A stretch of DNA of 64,000 bases from Hypoxylon rubiginosum (Eukaryota > Ascomycota > Sordariomycetes > Xylariales > Hypoxylaceae), in the NCBI GenBank assembly GCA_902806565.1, contig CADCXA010000042.1, forward strand, positions 434,001-498,000, read 5' to 3'. Shown piece after piece: positions 33,190 to 45,705 of the stretch. A program made the position numbers and the translations under genes. Numbering within the stretch: the first letter of the stretch is position 1; every line of letters begins with the position of its first letter. The notes under the pieces are model-generated. The model saw only the letters and a list, made by a program, of their open reading frames with translations. It did no database searches and was not told the DNA's origin.

Positions 33190-34163
33190 TTTGTGCAGTG
33201 GCTGTGTGATCGAAAGAGATGGAAGGATACTATAGGAATATAGGTTGCCAAGTTCGAATTTGAAACGAGACACTTTATCGAGGAAATAAGTCACGAGTTG
33301 TAATTAAAAGCAAACAGTAGAGGTTGATGCGAACCGTCCCGTATATTAGGCACCTCCTATCCTGGAAAGCTATGGCCTCGTTCTCAGCTCGATTGGATGA
33401 AAAGCTTTCAAAGCACTAGACTAGACAGAGTTGTACAATGTGAATTATATAGTGTGAATTCTCATTGTAAACACGATATCTAGTACGTGGTTGTGAATAT
33501 CCTCATCCATGGTAAGTGTATTTGTGTGTATAGAGAAATCCAATGTGCGAATGTAACGACCGGCGGTAAGAGGCAAAGATCCTCGAGATTTAGAAGCTCT
33601 CACATGCTTCCATAATCGGCGTTAAAAGTGTTTACTCTAGAGCATATGATAGAGGAGGACTCGACTTTGTGAAGCGTTCCTAGAAAAGACCAGAAGTTCG
33701 CTCAAGCCCACCCACGAAAAATATGCTCATGTACAATTAATGATGAAGGAAAGAGGAAGAAAAAAAACATGCCGCAGAGATTTCGAAATTTAACACAGCA
33801 AATCGTAAGGTGGGGCTTTGCATATGGTCAAAGCGTCCTATCTTAAGACTGCTTACCTAGGTAGCTTGTCTTGTTGCATGTAGCCGAGCTTGTTAATGGG
33901 TTGAAATAGAGACGGTTTAACTACATATGCAGATATACTAGCTATGACCTATGACCAATCAAAGCGAGGTTGAAAATAATCGCGGATTACAATCGCACTA
34001 GCGCCACTCGATGACCGTCCAATAATTCCCGAACAAGCACTTCTCTCAAGAGACGTCAACATTTTGAAAAACCGTCCACCCAATTGACCGCCACCCGCTC
34101 TCCCCTCCGTCCTAATATCTTTCCTTTTCCTTGATACCCCCCCTCCTCCGTCGAGACGACACG
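33190..34163. other. divergent intergenic region between the 2EXR gene and complex I subunit gene
   Basis: About 970 bp with no gene. A TACCTAGGTAG motif lies at about 33855. The right 150 bases, rich in C and T, form the promoter of the complex I gene. Confidence 0.5.
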
Positions 34164-36703
34164 ATGCTCCGACAATCTCTAGCTCGTTCGGCTTGGCGGA
34201 CTGGCAGACATGCCGCCAAATCCTCGAGAGCCTTTTCTGCGACATCGAGGCGGCCGGCAGAGGTGGAGCTTACCGTTGGTGAGCCTTTTGCCAAAACCCT
34301 TCCATTGAGGCGTCCCGGATGGTTGCTGACATTCGTATAGATGGAAAGAAGGTATCTATTGAAGGTACGAAGTCCAATTTCGCCTCTGCTAGGTGGTTGA
34401 GCCCCTTTGCTAATTAAGCCCGCAGCTGGATCGGCATTAATCCAAGCATGCGAGAAGGCCGGCGTAATGGTTCCCAGGTCAGTCAATCGGAGTACATCAA
34501 TTGCTGCAGTGAATTAATTGCTAACATTGTATAGATATTGCTATCATGAGTACGAATCCCGCCCTCTCGACCGCCCCTACATTCGCCCTCGATGCTAATA
34601 ATACGGAACAGGAAGTTGATGATCGCCGGAAATTGTCGTATGTGCCTAGTCGAAGTCGAACGCGCACCGAAACCCGTTGCCTCTTGCGCCTGGCCGGTAC
34701 AGCCCGGAATGGTGGTGAAGACGAACTCACCCCTCACACATAAAGCCCGCGAGGGTGTAATGGAATTCCTGCTAGCGAACCACCCGCTAGACTGCCCTAT
34801 CTGCGATCAGGGTGGCGAGTGTGACCTTCAGGATCAGTCTATGCGATACGGCGCCGATAGAGGCCGGTTCCACGAGATCGGCGGCAAGCGTGCGGTGGAG
34901 GACAAGAATATCGGACCCCTGATCAAGACCTCGATGAATCGATGTATCCACTGCACGAGATGTATCCGATTCGCGAACGATATAGCCGGCGCCCCCGAGA
35001 TGGGTTCCTTCGGACGAGGAAACGACATCCAGATCGGTACCTACTTAGAACAGAATCTCGACTCTGAGATGTCGGGCAATGTCATCGATCTTTGCCCCGT
35101 CGGAGCTCTCACATCAAAGCCCTACGCCTTCCGAGCCCGTCCTTGGGAATTGAAGAAGACCGAGTCCGTTGATGTTCTTGATGGCTTAGGATCTGCTATC
35201 CGTGTTGACTCCCGAGGTCTTGAGGTTATGCGTGTGCTTCCTCGTCTCAACGACGATATTAACGAGGAATGGATCAACGACAAGACTCGATTCGCATGCG
35301 ACGGTCTAAAAACCCAACGTCTGACCATGCCGCTAGTGCGAAGGGAAGGCAAGTTCGAGCCGGCCTCTTGGGAGCAGGCCTTGACCGAGGTTGCTGCGGC
35401 GTACCAACAGCTAGCACCCGTGGGCAATGAGTTCAAGGTCATCGCCGGCGAGCTCACTGAGGTCGAGTCGCTGGTTGCCATGAAGGACCTAGCCAACAAG
35501 CTCGGATCTGACAACTTGGCCCTTGACATGCCCTCAGGAAGCCAGCCTATTGCTCACGGTGTCGATGTTCGGTCCAACTACCTCTTCAACTCCAAGATCT
35601 TCGGTATTGAGGACGTTGACGCCTTGCTCCTCGTCGGCACCAACCCAAGGCACGAGGCCGCTGGCTTGAACGCTCGTATTCGAAAGCAGTGGCTGAGGTC
35701 AGAGCTTGAGATTGGCGTCGTTGGTGAAACGTGGGAGTCGACGTTTGAATTCGAGCACCTCGGTGCCGACTTCGCCGCCCTAAAGAAGGCTCTCGCCGGT
35801 CCTTTCGGCAAGAAGCTCCAGTCCGCCAAGAAGCCCATGATCGTGGTCGGCTCCGGTGTGACGGACCACCCTGACGCCAAGGCTTTCTATGAGCTTATTG
35901 GCAGCTTTGTCGAGAAGCACGCCTCAAACTTCCAGACTGAGGAGCACAACGGCTTTAACATTCTCCAGAGAGCAGCTTCGAGAGCCGGTGCTTTTGAAGT
36001 TGGTTTCACGACACCCTCTCCTGCTGTTGCCGAGACTAAGCCCAAGTTCATCTGGCTCCTCGGCGCCGATGAAATTTCTGATGCCGAAATCCCTAAGGAC
36101 GCGTTCGTTGTCTACCAGGGCCACCACGGTGATCGTGGTGCGCAAATCGCTGATATTGTTCTCCCCGGTGCTGCCTACACGGAGAAGGCCGGTACCTATG
36201 TCAACACTGAGGGCCGGTCACAGATGACTCGCGCTGCCACCTCGTTACCTGGTGCTGCCCGGACAGACTGGAAGATTATCCGAGCAATCAGCGAGTTCCT
36301 CGGAGCGCCCCTACCATACGACGACGTTGCCATGCTGCGAGACAGGATGGCCGAGATCAGCCCAGCCCTCGCTTCCTACGACATCGTCGAGCCCACAGCC
36401 ATGAAGCATCTCAGCAAGGTGCAATTAGTAGACCACAACAAGGGCTCCAAGCCTACCAACGAACCGCTCAAGAAGGTTATCCAAGATTTCTACTTCACAG
36501 ACGTTATCTCTAGAAGGTCAGTAATAACCTACCCTACCTTAACCCCTTACCCCTTTGTCTCTCGAACTCCACTAACACCTCACAGCTCGCCGACGATGGC
36601 ACGATGTTCAGTCGCCAAGGCGACAGGCAACCCCGACAACAACTTGATGGCACCGGGCATGACCGAAGACAAGCCGATGGGCCAAGTGGCGTACGGCTCA
36701 TAA
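34164..36703 (+). CDS. nuo78: NADH:ubiquinone oxidoreductase 78-kDa (NDUFS1/NuoG-type) subunit, 742 aa, 6 exons
   Basis: Exons 34164-34278, 34341-34364, 34426-34477, 34535-34549 (15 nt), 34612-36516 and 36586-36703, all in phase. This is the largest peripheral-arm subunit of mitochondrial complex I and carries clusters N1b, N4 and N5. Visible ligands are YCYHE...GNCRMC...SCAWP for the 2Fe-2S cluster (the motif is assembled across the 15-nt exon), HPLDCPICDQGGECDLQ for N5, and CIHCTRCIRFA...LCPVGAL for N4. The N-terminus (MLRQSLARSAWRTGRHAAKS) is a mitochondrial presequence. The C-terminus (SSPTMARCS...PMGQVAYGS) matches fungal orthologues and confirms the last splice. The length is normal for the family. 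Confidence 0.97.
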
Positions 36704-38177
36704 AGAGGAGTGTATGCATGCTTATCAAGAGTGTAACGAGAAACCAAATAGAAGTAAACTTCAAAAAGAGGCAGTTCAGAGAGTCTACTGCTACTGCTAC
36801 TGCTGCTGCTACTGCTACTGCTGCTGCTGCTGCTGCTATCCGGGGACGGGAATGAGTTTTCTTGCTTACTTTTTTTCTTTGTTCAACTGGGCGCAAGTCA
36901 TGGCATTGTAATGTACATATAACAACCACCACCACAAATTCCCCGGAGTAGAGAAAGACAGTACATAAATGTGCCCAGAAAACAACTCCTGTCCCGGTCC
37001 CGATATGTGGTTGTTGACTGGATCCTTCATCTATCTATCTGCCACTGGTCAACTCTTACCATCGAACTATCCCGTCTAGCTTACGGCTACGAGCTACTCT
37101 TTGGGAAGGGTATCAAATGTAATTCGAGGCTCTATACTATAAGCCCAATTACACAACTAAGCGTCCGGCACCTAGAACCTCTACGGGAGGGTTCCCATCA
37201 TGTCTAGGACGGAATTGCGGTTACGGTAGATGCCTTCATGAAGATAATCTAGTCGAGAACAGACTACGTTAAATTACTTGCAATGGTGGCTTTAGTCACA
37301 TAGGAACAGGAGATGCAATTCATGAAAACGCCTAGGTGGGCATAAACCCTAGCTCTTCTCATTATTCACGCCGAACGCAAAGTAACTAGCGGTTTGAAAA
37401 GCATCGAAATAAGTGAACTCTTCGTGATACAAGCTGGGGCATATGTGACACTCTACCGGTGACACAAAACAAAACTAACATTGTTCATTTGCGTCTGCCT
37501 TTAATATTAATGAGTCCACCGCCCGCCGAATTCATTCGTTTCTTAAAGTCTCTTACAACCCTGAATACTCGATTCCCAACACACAAAGTATTCTCTGCAG
37601 AATGTCCACCTCATGTAAGATCGGAGAAACCATCCATGCAACTATATTAGAAGGTAGGTCCGTTCAATCACGTATGTGGTTTTTTTTTTGGTTGGCCGAA
37701 GTTCGGACCATCATCCGATCCCTGATGTCAGGTGAGTGAATCGAGTTGGAATTAGGAAAGGATGATGGATGGCTCAGGAAGTTTTGATGTCATATCGCAA
37801 AATCCATAACCATGTGTCCAAAGCACCCAAGCAAGGCAGTAGCCTGCTGGGTGTAGGATGACGTAGACGTATGATTCCGTAAATCTTCTGCTCGAGATGA
37901 TGCTTTGCGAGACTTGGTCATATGTGAGTCGATTCATCCGAGAACTGAATTGAAATCCGTCAATAGTCTCAGGGTGTCCGAAAACAGAACATAGGGAAAA
38001 GAAAGGGGGATAGAAAAACAGAGAATACGAAAATGAACCGCAGGGAGTCGTGGCTAGCTAGTCTAGGTTGTCGGGGTCAGTAAGATGATTCCCTAGAAGA
38101 GCGTCCCACAGAAGATATGAATGATTCGCCGAACGGTGCCTGTCAGATCCGCCGTAGAACCAAACGAGCAAGTGCCA
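36704..38177. other. convergent 3' intergenic region
   Basis: About 1.5 kb between the 3' ends of the complex I gene (+) and the Pumilio gene (-). It contains a trinucleotide microsatellite (36785-36838) and otherwise no feature. Part is probably 3' UTR of both genes. Confidence 0.5.
36785..36838. repeat. CTG/CTA trinucleotide microsatellite
   Basis: An interrupted TGC/TAC triplet run (about 18 triplets) beginning about 80 bp after the complex I subunit stop codon, probably in the 3' UTR. Confidence 0.95.
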
Positions 38178-40932
38178 TTACTGGTAAGCACGGCCATTGA
38201 AACGAGGACCTGACGGCATGCGTCCCAGGCCTGCGCTGACACCAGGTCCGGGTCGTGTGACAACAGCCGGATTGGTACAGAGCATTCCAACACGAGATCC
38301 AAACTTGGATCCACGGAGAGACACCATGTGCTTTCTGATGTGTGCAGCTACCACCTCACGATGCTGAGTAGAGGCGTGAGTCAGGACCCACTGAATCAGG
38401 TAGTTGCCATACTGGTCGCTGGCAATGTCGATCAGAGGGATTCGAGGGCGATCCATGCGGCCCTCACAGACTCGGTCAAGGTAGCGGGACAAGAACTCGG
38501 GTCCTCCAATCTTCAGGCACTTCTCAACCACCTTGGAGGCATACTGGTCCATGCTGTATTCAGCCGCGTAGCGAATGACGTGGTCGATGGCTCTGCTTCG
38601 ATCGGCCGGCGCGCCATGCTCGCAGATGTGCTGAATGCACCAGTTTCCGAACTGTCCATGAGCAATGATATCAATGTTGGCAAGAACCTCTTCGATGCAA
38701 GGGCGCTAGAGAGAAGTTAGTAGGTCCTACGATGCGCATGTTATATATACTAGACATACCTTGTCCTCTTCGAGGCAATTCTCAAAGATGTTCTGGACGA
38801 CCAGACTTCCCGTCTCACCGAGAGCGACCTCGTGCCACATACCACGAAGGGCATCGTTCACGTACTTCATGATCTGAGGAGGCGATTCAGTCCATCGCAA
38901 CTCGAAGAGTTTCTGCCAGACGTGACACGCGTATCGATGGATGACGGTGTCGGGAATGCGTCGCAAGAGTTCATGAACCATGATGGCTTTGTAGTCCTCA
39001 GGGACAGAATCGAAAGCCTTCTGAACTACGTGGCAGCCAAAAGGATCCATCGATAGATTGAGTGTGCATCCTCGAATAGCTTCAGCAATCTTGATCACCT
39101 GCTCCGGAGTTCCGTGCTCGAAGCATCGTTGTACCAAAAAGTTACCGAAGCGATTGACCATCAGAGGGTAGGCTTGGGCAACAATTGCTTCCACGATTTC
39201 GTACTTCTGATCAGGAGTTCCGACCTTGAGCTTCTGCTGCAAAAAGATGGAAGCTTGCTGGTCGTTGTTGCAAACGATCTTGTCAACGATGTACTTCCAG
39301 TTGCAGTTGACATTGCGATCAAGCAAACGGCGATAGTTCAGAGGCTCCGTAGTGGGCAGGTAGGTCTGGCCCTCAGAGGGCGAAGGCTATGACACGATCT
39401 ACATTAGCGGCGTTCTTAAAACGTATCAAATTTATATTTACCTCTGGCTTCCAAGGTACACTGCTCGTCGATGTGAACTCGCTAGCCAGTGGAGACAGCG
39501 GGGTGCCGACAGGAGTTGGCCGGTAGTTGGCATACATTCCGGGACCAGCGGAGCCCTGGGCCGGACCGCCCATACCGCTATCGGAACCATACTGGCTACC
39601 ACCGCCATAGTTGTAGCCACCTCCAAACCCCGCCACTCCAAGACGGTTATCATAGCGGTTGTTTCGACGGTTGCTCGGGGGTCTGATCGTCAAGTCATAA
39701 TCCGGCGTCAAGCGATCTCCGCGGTAGTTTCCAGGGCCCGGATTCTCATAGGGCATGTTCTGATCCACGTATCCCTGGCTAGCAGCACGTAGGCCCCATT
39801 GGCCGTTCTGAGGCTCAGGTCCGGAGAAAGCGCCTGGCATAAACGAACTCTGTCCATTTCTGTTTCCTCCCCAGATGTTGCGAGAACGGTTGAAACCAGT
39901 AGCCGACAATGCATCGCTGGTGTCCGAATGGGCATCATCAAAGGTTGGCCAGGAATGGCCACCGTCCTTGACCATTACTTGCTGGTTGCCAGCAGCAAGG
40001 GGAGCAGGACCTAGAGGGACTCGCGACGAGTTAGAAGGAGCTCGGAAGCCAGATGGGAAATCAGCATCCACAGGAGATACGCTGATGTTCGGCTCCACTC
40101 CGGTACCAGGACCAGGCTGGCGGGTATGCACAAGCTCTTGGCCGAGTCGACTGATCTTGTTCTGAGCCTGAGCAAGTTCTAGCTTCAAGCGAAGAACCTC
40201 CTCACTGCTGCTGCTAGAGTCTCCGTCGTTCAAAGCCGCACTAGCTGGGCGCGTAGTCGGAGCCGTGTTGCTACCAAAGTTCTCAGTAGCAGGCGTAATG
40301 GGAACCGAGTTGCTCGAGGCAGCGTGCTCAAGAGCAGGGGGATACATGTTGTTGTCTTCGGTGTCCTCAAGAACATCGCCTTGCTTGGGAATCGCGGGTT
40401 GTTGATTGGATAGCTTCTCCAACAAGCCGTCCACGGGGTTCGCTTCAGGAGAGCTGGAAGGGTCCGACGACTCATGGTTAAGCTTCATCTTCTATTAGAG
40501 TTAGCAAATACGATACCAATTTGTGGGACTGTAGGACGAATCTTACCTTAGGACAGCTCTGGTTGACCAAAGAAGAGGTTGAGAGAGCAGAAACCGTCTT
40601 CTTCTGAGAGGGCGGACCATCCGAATCCTGCGAATCGAGTATTAGTTCTGGCAATGCTACCCGACCTCTGAAACATGGCATGACAAGGAAAACCTGCCAT
40701 ATAGGTAGGCAGTTGGGATGAGTACAGCTGTTCAATCAATAGAACTGCAAAATAAGTCGTCTTCTCTAAGCAAATTGCGATCACTTACAACATAGCGGAC
40801 GAGACGTGTAAGAACGTCACTTACATTGGCGGGAGTGGTGGCTTCTTTGCCGACCTTGATGTTCTCCTCGTTGGCGTTCTTGGTTCGACGAAGGGTGGGA
40901 GACCCGGTCGAAGAAGCGGGAGCAGCAGACAT
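38178..40932 (-). CDS. Pumilio-family (PUF) RNA-binding protein, 797 aa, 5 exons
   Basis: Exons 40932-40825, 40627-40547, 40491-39442, 39386-38760 and 38705-38178; all phases agree. PUF proteins bind 3' UTR elements and control mRNA decay, translation and localisation in the cytoplasm. The N-terminal 420 residues are disordered (Ser/Pro/Asn/Gly-rich), with one heptad-like stretch at about residues 150-170. The C-terminal half is the PUF array, with repeats recognisable at NRFGNFLVQRCFEHG, DPFGCHVVQKAFD, RYACHVWQKLFELRW, GETGSLVVQNIFENC, GQFGNWCIQHICEHG, DQYASKVVEKCLKIG and DQYGNYLIQWVLTHA. The third acceptor is a NAGNAG tandem (TAGAAG), so a one-residue alternative is likely. Which yeast PUF it matches is not resolved. 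Confidence 0.93.
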
Positions 40933-42623
40933 GGCTCCTAGGAATCTTGGGTCAGTATGGAAGAAAGATGTACCTGAGAGCAGGAATTGTTTTCAGTTGA
41001 ACTACTAAGTTCGCAAAACAAAAGTCGACAAATGGCAGAGATGCCGTGATTGCAACAAAAAGACTAGATGGTATGGTACGAGAAGTATGAGAAGTGGACG
41101 AAGAGTGAATAGTTTGGCCTTGAAGAGATGGAGATGAAACTGGGAAGATGGGATGGGATGGAAAGGGGAGAGGGAAAGCAGAAGGAGCATGAGATGAAAT
41201 GGAATGAAGGCGATGATTTGATTTTGCTAGGTGACTACCCGCCAGAATAAGATTTCGGCAAGTGCAAGTCATAGAGGAAGTACAGCAACGAAGTAGAGTA
41301 TGGTTTAGTGGATGAGTATGGTTTAGTGGATGGTAGATGGTGGATGGGAAACTGGGAGCCTGAAGTCTGAGTCGCTCCTGTAGATGCAGTACAAGTAGGA
41401 CGTAGGATAATGCAGTACTTACCTACGTAGAATATCCTAATGGACAAAGGAGACTATACCGAAGTAATAAAACAGCTGCTCTAAAGAGACACAATAACTC
41501 ACTGCAGTAGCAGAAGTGGTCAACAGATGCCAGTATGGGTTGATGACTTGGAGTGTGAAGTGCTTGAAGATAGTGAGAAGCGTGTATGTATGGTGGTCCG
41601 TGTCGGAGATTCGTAATGACAAATATACGAATGTCCTAGTAGACGAAGTGGAAGATGCCCAGGTGTGTAGAAATAAGTTGAAGGGCGAAAAGGGTCGAGA
41701 TTTTGTATGTGGTTGAGAGCAGGGCCAGGAAGTTTCCTGGTAACGTAAATAACCGTTGCAGAAGAGCACTGCTTAACCGGTCCAACGCGTGACTAAAGAT
41801 TTGGCGAGCTGTAGAGGAAGTAGCGTGTTTCTAGAGGGGTTTTTTTTTGGTTCCTGGTACCTAGTGAAAGAGCGATATCGCTCAACTGCCTTCCCAACCT
41901 TAAGGCGTAGGTACATACGTAGGTACCTAAATACGTAAGTTAAACAAGCCGCGTACCAGGATATGGCGACAGCGACGCGAACGCCAGCACCAGCGCGAGC
42001 CGGCAACCGGCAACCGGCAACGACTTCCTTGCCTTCCTTTATGGCAGTTAGACACGCACGGACGGCAAGCATTTGAGGCTCTACAGCCTTCTCTAGCTTT
42101 CCAATGGCACCTAATCAACCCTGGCTCCAGTAACATGCAGAGCCCCCTGAGTCACGTAGACACAGTGCTCCACAGTGCTCCTATTGCAAACCAAGGTTCA
42201 ATAGGATAACAACAATAGGGCAAAGTCCATGCATGCAAACGTTCTCGAGTAGCATCAGGAGGTCGTGCATATCTAATCAACCCGATTGTTAGCACGTAGA
42301 CCACATATGTAGGTAGACTCAGGTCATAGACTCAGGTCATAATAGGCATTCATACCGGTATTTCCTAGTCAGGGGTATGGCATGCATTAGCATTAACACA
42401 AGATCCAAGACCCCTGACCCCTGGCCCCAAGAGGTGCCAAAGAGGTGCCGCGACGTCGGAAAGCATGTGAGGCTTTTGCTTCGGCAAACTGGTATTGAAA
42501 TTTGAACCTTTCCAGGTTCCCAGCCTTGTATTGACGAACTGATGCCTGATACCTGTATGAACGCCGTAAATGTTGTACACATATGTACAAGTGCTATCCA
42601 TACCATCCATATCGATCCCGTGT
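40933..42623. other. 1.7-kb intergenic region upstream of the Pumilio gene
   Basis: No supported gene. The part next to the Pumilio start is pyrimidine-rich on the minus strand (about 41000-41200), as for a long leader or promoter. A short GAGTATGGTTTAGTGGAT duplication lies at about 41295-41335, and a direct triplet of GGCAACC at about 42000. Confidence 0.5.
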
Positions 42624-43118
42624 TTATTTTCCTCTTGCCTGCTTCTCTTTTGCTATGATATATGTTAGTATTGCTGTCGATAGAAACGAGGAGATAGACC
42701 ATACCGGATGGCGGGCCTTTCTTCTTCTTTGGTGCGCCCTTCCCACGCGATTTGACCCTATATTCCAATTAGATACTCGTCGACCAATGCTCGTAGTCAT
42801 GGTGGTGGCTTGCCCTGCCAAGTGCTCCAATCTATCCTCTTCCTCCTCGTTGATAGTCTCCAGCTGTAAGCTCTTAAACTCCTTTTCGAGTGTATTGATT
42901 GTTGGTCCTCTCGGGGGGTAGTACTTTGCAAGTGACGGGCCCTTTAATCGCTGTCGCAGAATCTTGTTGCCCATCCGTATTCCCTCCGGATTGTACGTTG
43001 TGGAAAATATTTCGCATTGGACCTAGAATATTAGTTTACTATGCGTTAGCAGATTGAAGTGGTTTATTTCACATACCTTCATGAGGTTCAGCAGCCTCGC
43101 GCGAGGAACTGCCGCCAT
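42624..43118 (-). CDS. mitochondrial small ribosomal subunit protein mS33 (Rsm27-like), 110 aa, 4 exons
   Basis: Exons 43118-43077, 43022-42814, 42757-42705 and 42652-42624, with consistent phases. The protein is MAAVPRARLLNLMK, then CEIFSTTYNPEGIRMGNKIL, then LRQRLKGPSLAKYYPPRGPT, an acidic helix (NEEEEDRLEHLA), and the basic tail VKSRGKGAPKKKKGPP. This matches fungal mS33, a small-subunit protein of the mitoribosome. The second intron needs a GC donor (AGG|GCAAGC) and ends in ATATAG behind a CTAAT branch site. No GT donor there gives the conserved RLEH-x-x-VKSRGKGAPK junction. The gene is divergent with the RNase III gene, 287 bp apart. Confidence 0.87.
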
Positions 43119-43405
43119 TTTTGGCTTCTGATGTTGTAGCGAATTTTGGCTTGATGAACGAACGCGAAGTGAAGTTGTTAGTTGTTGCGGCGGCGTGAAC
43201 ATAATTAGCTGGGACGTGCGGCGTTCGTATCGGACAATTTTCGGCTAAAACGCTTGGGCCGTGCAGACTTCGTTTACGAAATACTACTCGATAAATGGAA
43301 TAATCCACATCTACTATCGATTACGATATCGATCTTCACAAGCTATTGTCTCTGCACTTATCCCTTTCGTATTATACACAGAACCACAGAACGGCGGTGG
43401 TCAAT
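43119..43405. promoter_or_regulatory. divergent promoter between mS33 and RNase III genes
   Basis: 287 bp separate the two start codons, so both 5' UTRs and a shared promoter must fit here. No TATA box or known factor site is obvious. The TATCGAT/ATCGATA pair near 43315-43335 is a weak palindromic candidate. Confidence 0.55.
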
Positions 43406-44717
43406 ATGTCGAAACGCTCATATACAGAGCTCATCTCTAAAGATGTGGCATCAGTTTCGCAAATTTTAGAGCATGCCGAAGGCCTACTAAGAGCCGCGAA
43501 AGCTCTAAAAGAAGAGCTTAAGACATTCCACAATACCCCCGAGCCAAACGACCAAATCATTTCACTCTTAGAACGCCACAATAAGAAGATTTCATCTGCT
43601 GCTCAGTTGCTTTCTCAAGACGAGGTGAGTTAGACAAATTACACATTAGCTTTCCCCTTACTAACTTTCGCTATCATAGACAAATGTCGCCAATCAACAT
43701 AATCAACATAAGTCAGAATCTCACAAGATTCGGAAGCTTGACAGTAGCAACAAAACTTCTGGAAATGCGCCTACAGCGTTATGCATACCACCTCCCGCAT
43801 TTCTAACTCGATGGACACCTGAAGATATACCCGGCTCTAGTCTACCATCGTTGCCTTCAGTCTTAGATCCCGTTCTTGAGCAGGCAGCACTCACCCACTC
43901 GGGAATGACAACAAAGCCAACAGATATGAGTTACGAGCGGCTCGAGTGGATTGGAGATGCCTATATTTACCTTATGTCTACATCATTCATCTACCAGACG
44001 TTCCAGAACCTGGGTGCTGGGCGATGTTCTCAACTTCGGGAGAGGCTCATCAAGAACGAGACGTTGTCTAATTATACGATGCAGTACAGCATCAATAAGC
44101 GCACAAGGTTCCCTGCCGAGTTCAACCTTCATGGTCGAATAGGAGGAAGCCAAGCATCTCAGAACGCGAAGAAAAAGGTCTTGGGCGATGTCTTCGAAGC
44201 GTACGTCGCGGCTATAATCTTAGGAGACCCAGAGGGCCTATCCCGTGCATCGCCCTGGCTCAAGTCTCTCTGGAGCACAATGCTCGCCCACGAGATTCAA
44301 AGCGAGTTCAAATCTCAAGCCAGTCTTGTACACGATCCTTCAAGCAGAGGTGAGGGTAACGACGATGATCAAACTGCAGCGAAACAGGTCTTGAATCCCA
44401 AGGTTCTTCTTAGTAAGACCATAGGTACGAAAGGAGTCAAGATCTCATACAGCGACATAGGCGAGCCGAAAAAGGACAAGCATTCGGGGAAACTCCCATG
44501 GTATACCGTCGGTGTGTTCTACGATGGACTCGGAGAGACAAATCTCAAGCTAGGGGTCGGAGGTGCGCTATCCAAGAAGGAAGCCGGAGCGATTGCAGCG
44601 CGCCAAGCGTTAGAGAATAAGGGGCTTATTGGCCGTCTGCTGAAGAAGAAGGATGAGGTTGTGAAGTCAGCACAATTAGCTGAGTCTGGTAAGGAAGAGT
44701 ACGATAACTGGTCTTAG
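43406..44717 (+). CDS. ribonuclease III (Rnt1/Pac1-type) with C-terminal dsRBD, 418 aa, 2 exons
   Basis: Exons 43406-43624 and 43680-44717 (55-bp intron with a CTAAC branch site). Residues 1-130 are a helical N-terminal extension. The RNase III domain holds the signature YERLEWIGDAYIY (acidic residues at about 159, 162 and 166) and VLGDVFEAYVAA (about D243/E246), so the catalytic acids are retained. QLRERLIKNETLSNY is the usual helix between them. A dsRBD follows (about 315-395, ending GGALSKKEAGAIAARQALEN). Nuclear Rnt1/Pac1 enzymes process pre-rRNA and snRNAs. A mitoribosomal mL44-type protein is less likely, since those lack the catalytic set. Confidence 0.9.
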
Positions 44718-45705
44718 TTCGGCAACGTCTACTGCTGTTGCTGCTGCGGTGTATATAATGTACTAGTAATATTGCTAATGACCACGTTAATTCAAGCCCA
44801 TAATAGGGTGATAAACACCTACCTCATTGAGGTAGGCTTGAACTTCCCTATATTCCAAGCCAGAAGATTTATAGGGTTGCGACAGCAGTCAATTCAACAT
44901 CAAGCTTGTGCTAACGACGATAGTGAGCCTGTTTCATCTGATATTTGACATTTAGGTAAGTCTGATTGCTACATAGACCTCTCCCCTATTTCATTCGAAG
45001 CTATCCCCTATTTTGTTTGAAGCTATCATCTTCACGTGCGATCCTCGGAATGCAAGATATTAGACTACCCACTAATTTAAGGGAAGGCCCCCACCTGCAT
45101 TAGGGGCTAACAGGTCAGTGACGCACTGTAGCACGCGAGAAAGTAAGCTCAGAAGCTGGCCCTGTAACCCCCTGAACAGCCCTGGCAAGGATTCTTTACG
45201 CCGAGGCAATTCATTGAGCATCCACCAAACACCCAGATCGGCACGACGGACTCTTAGAATGGGGGGAGTGGAATCGCTCCAACTCCCGCGGTCAACATTT
45301 AATGCTAGTGCTAGTGAATACAGTTACCTACATTCTTCAACACCTAATCGCGTTATATCGTACCAAACCAGACCTGTATCGCTAAACTCGATATCCTATA
45401 GGTTTACCTGTGTCTCCTGTTTGTCCAGATGACGTGTTCGTAACCCCTTGCTTTCATTGGCAGCTGAGAATCCAACAACGCATCGGGCGGCGAGTCCTCA
45501 GCGTGCGTCGACGTGCCCTCCAGCCAACGGACGGCGAGCTTGCTACGCAAACGTACCACCTCCCATTCGCCACGCCTCCAAAGTACCAGACCCCATCGAA
45601 TGGTACGGAAATAGTAGTAAAAATAGATAGGAGGGATAAAGAGGAGGCCGATAGAAGAAAGATCGTAGAAGTGTGCACAATATAGTAGATGAGAAGAGAT
45701 TCACC
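44718..45705. other. intergenic region
   Basis: About 990 bp with no supported gene. A near-direct repeat (CCCCTATTT...GAAGCTATC twice, at about 44985-45026) is present. Confidence 0.5.

Noticed and set aside
14000..33300. Secondary-metabolite or defence gene cluster
   Set aside because: No polyketide synthase, NRPS, terpene synthase, NLR or HET gene is present; the enzymes here share no evident pathway.
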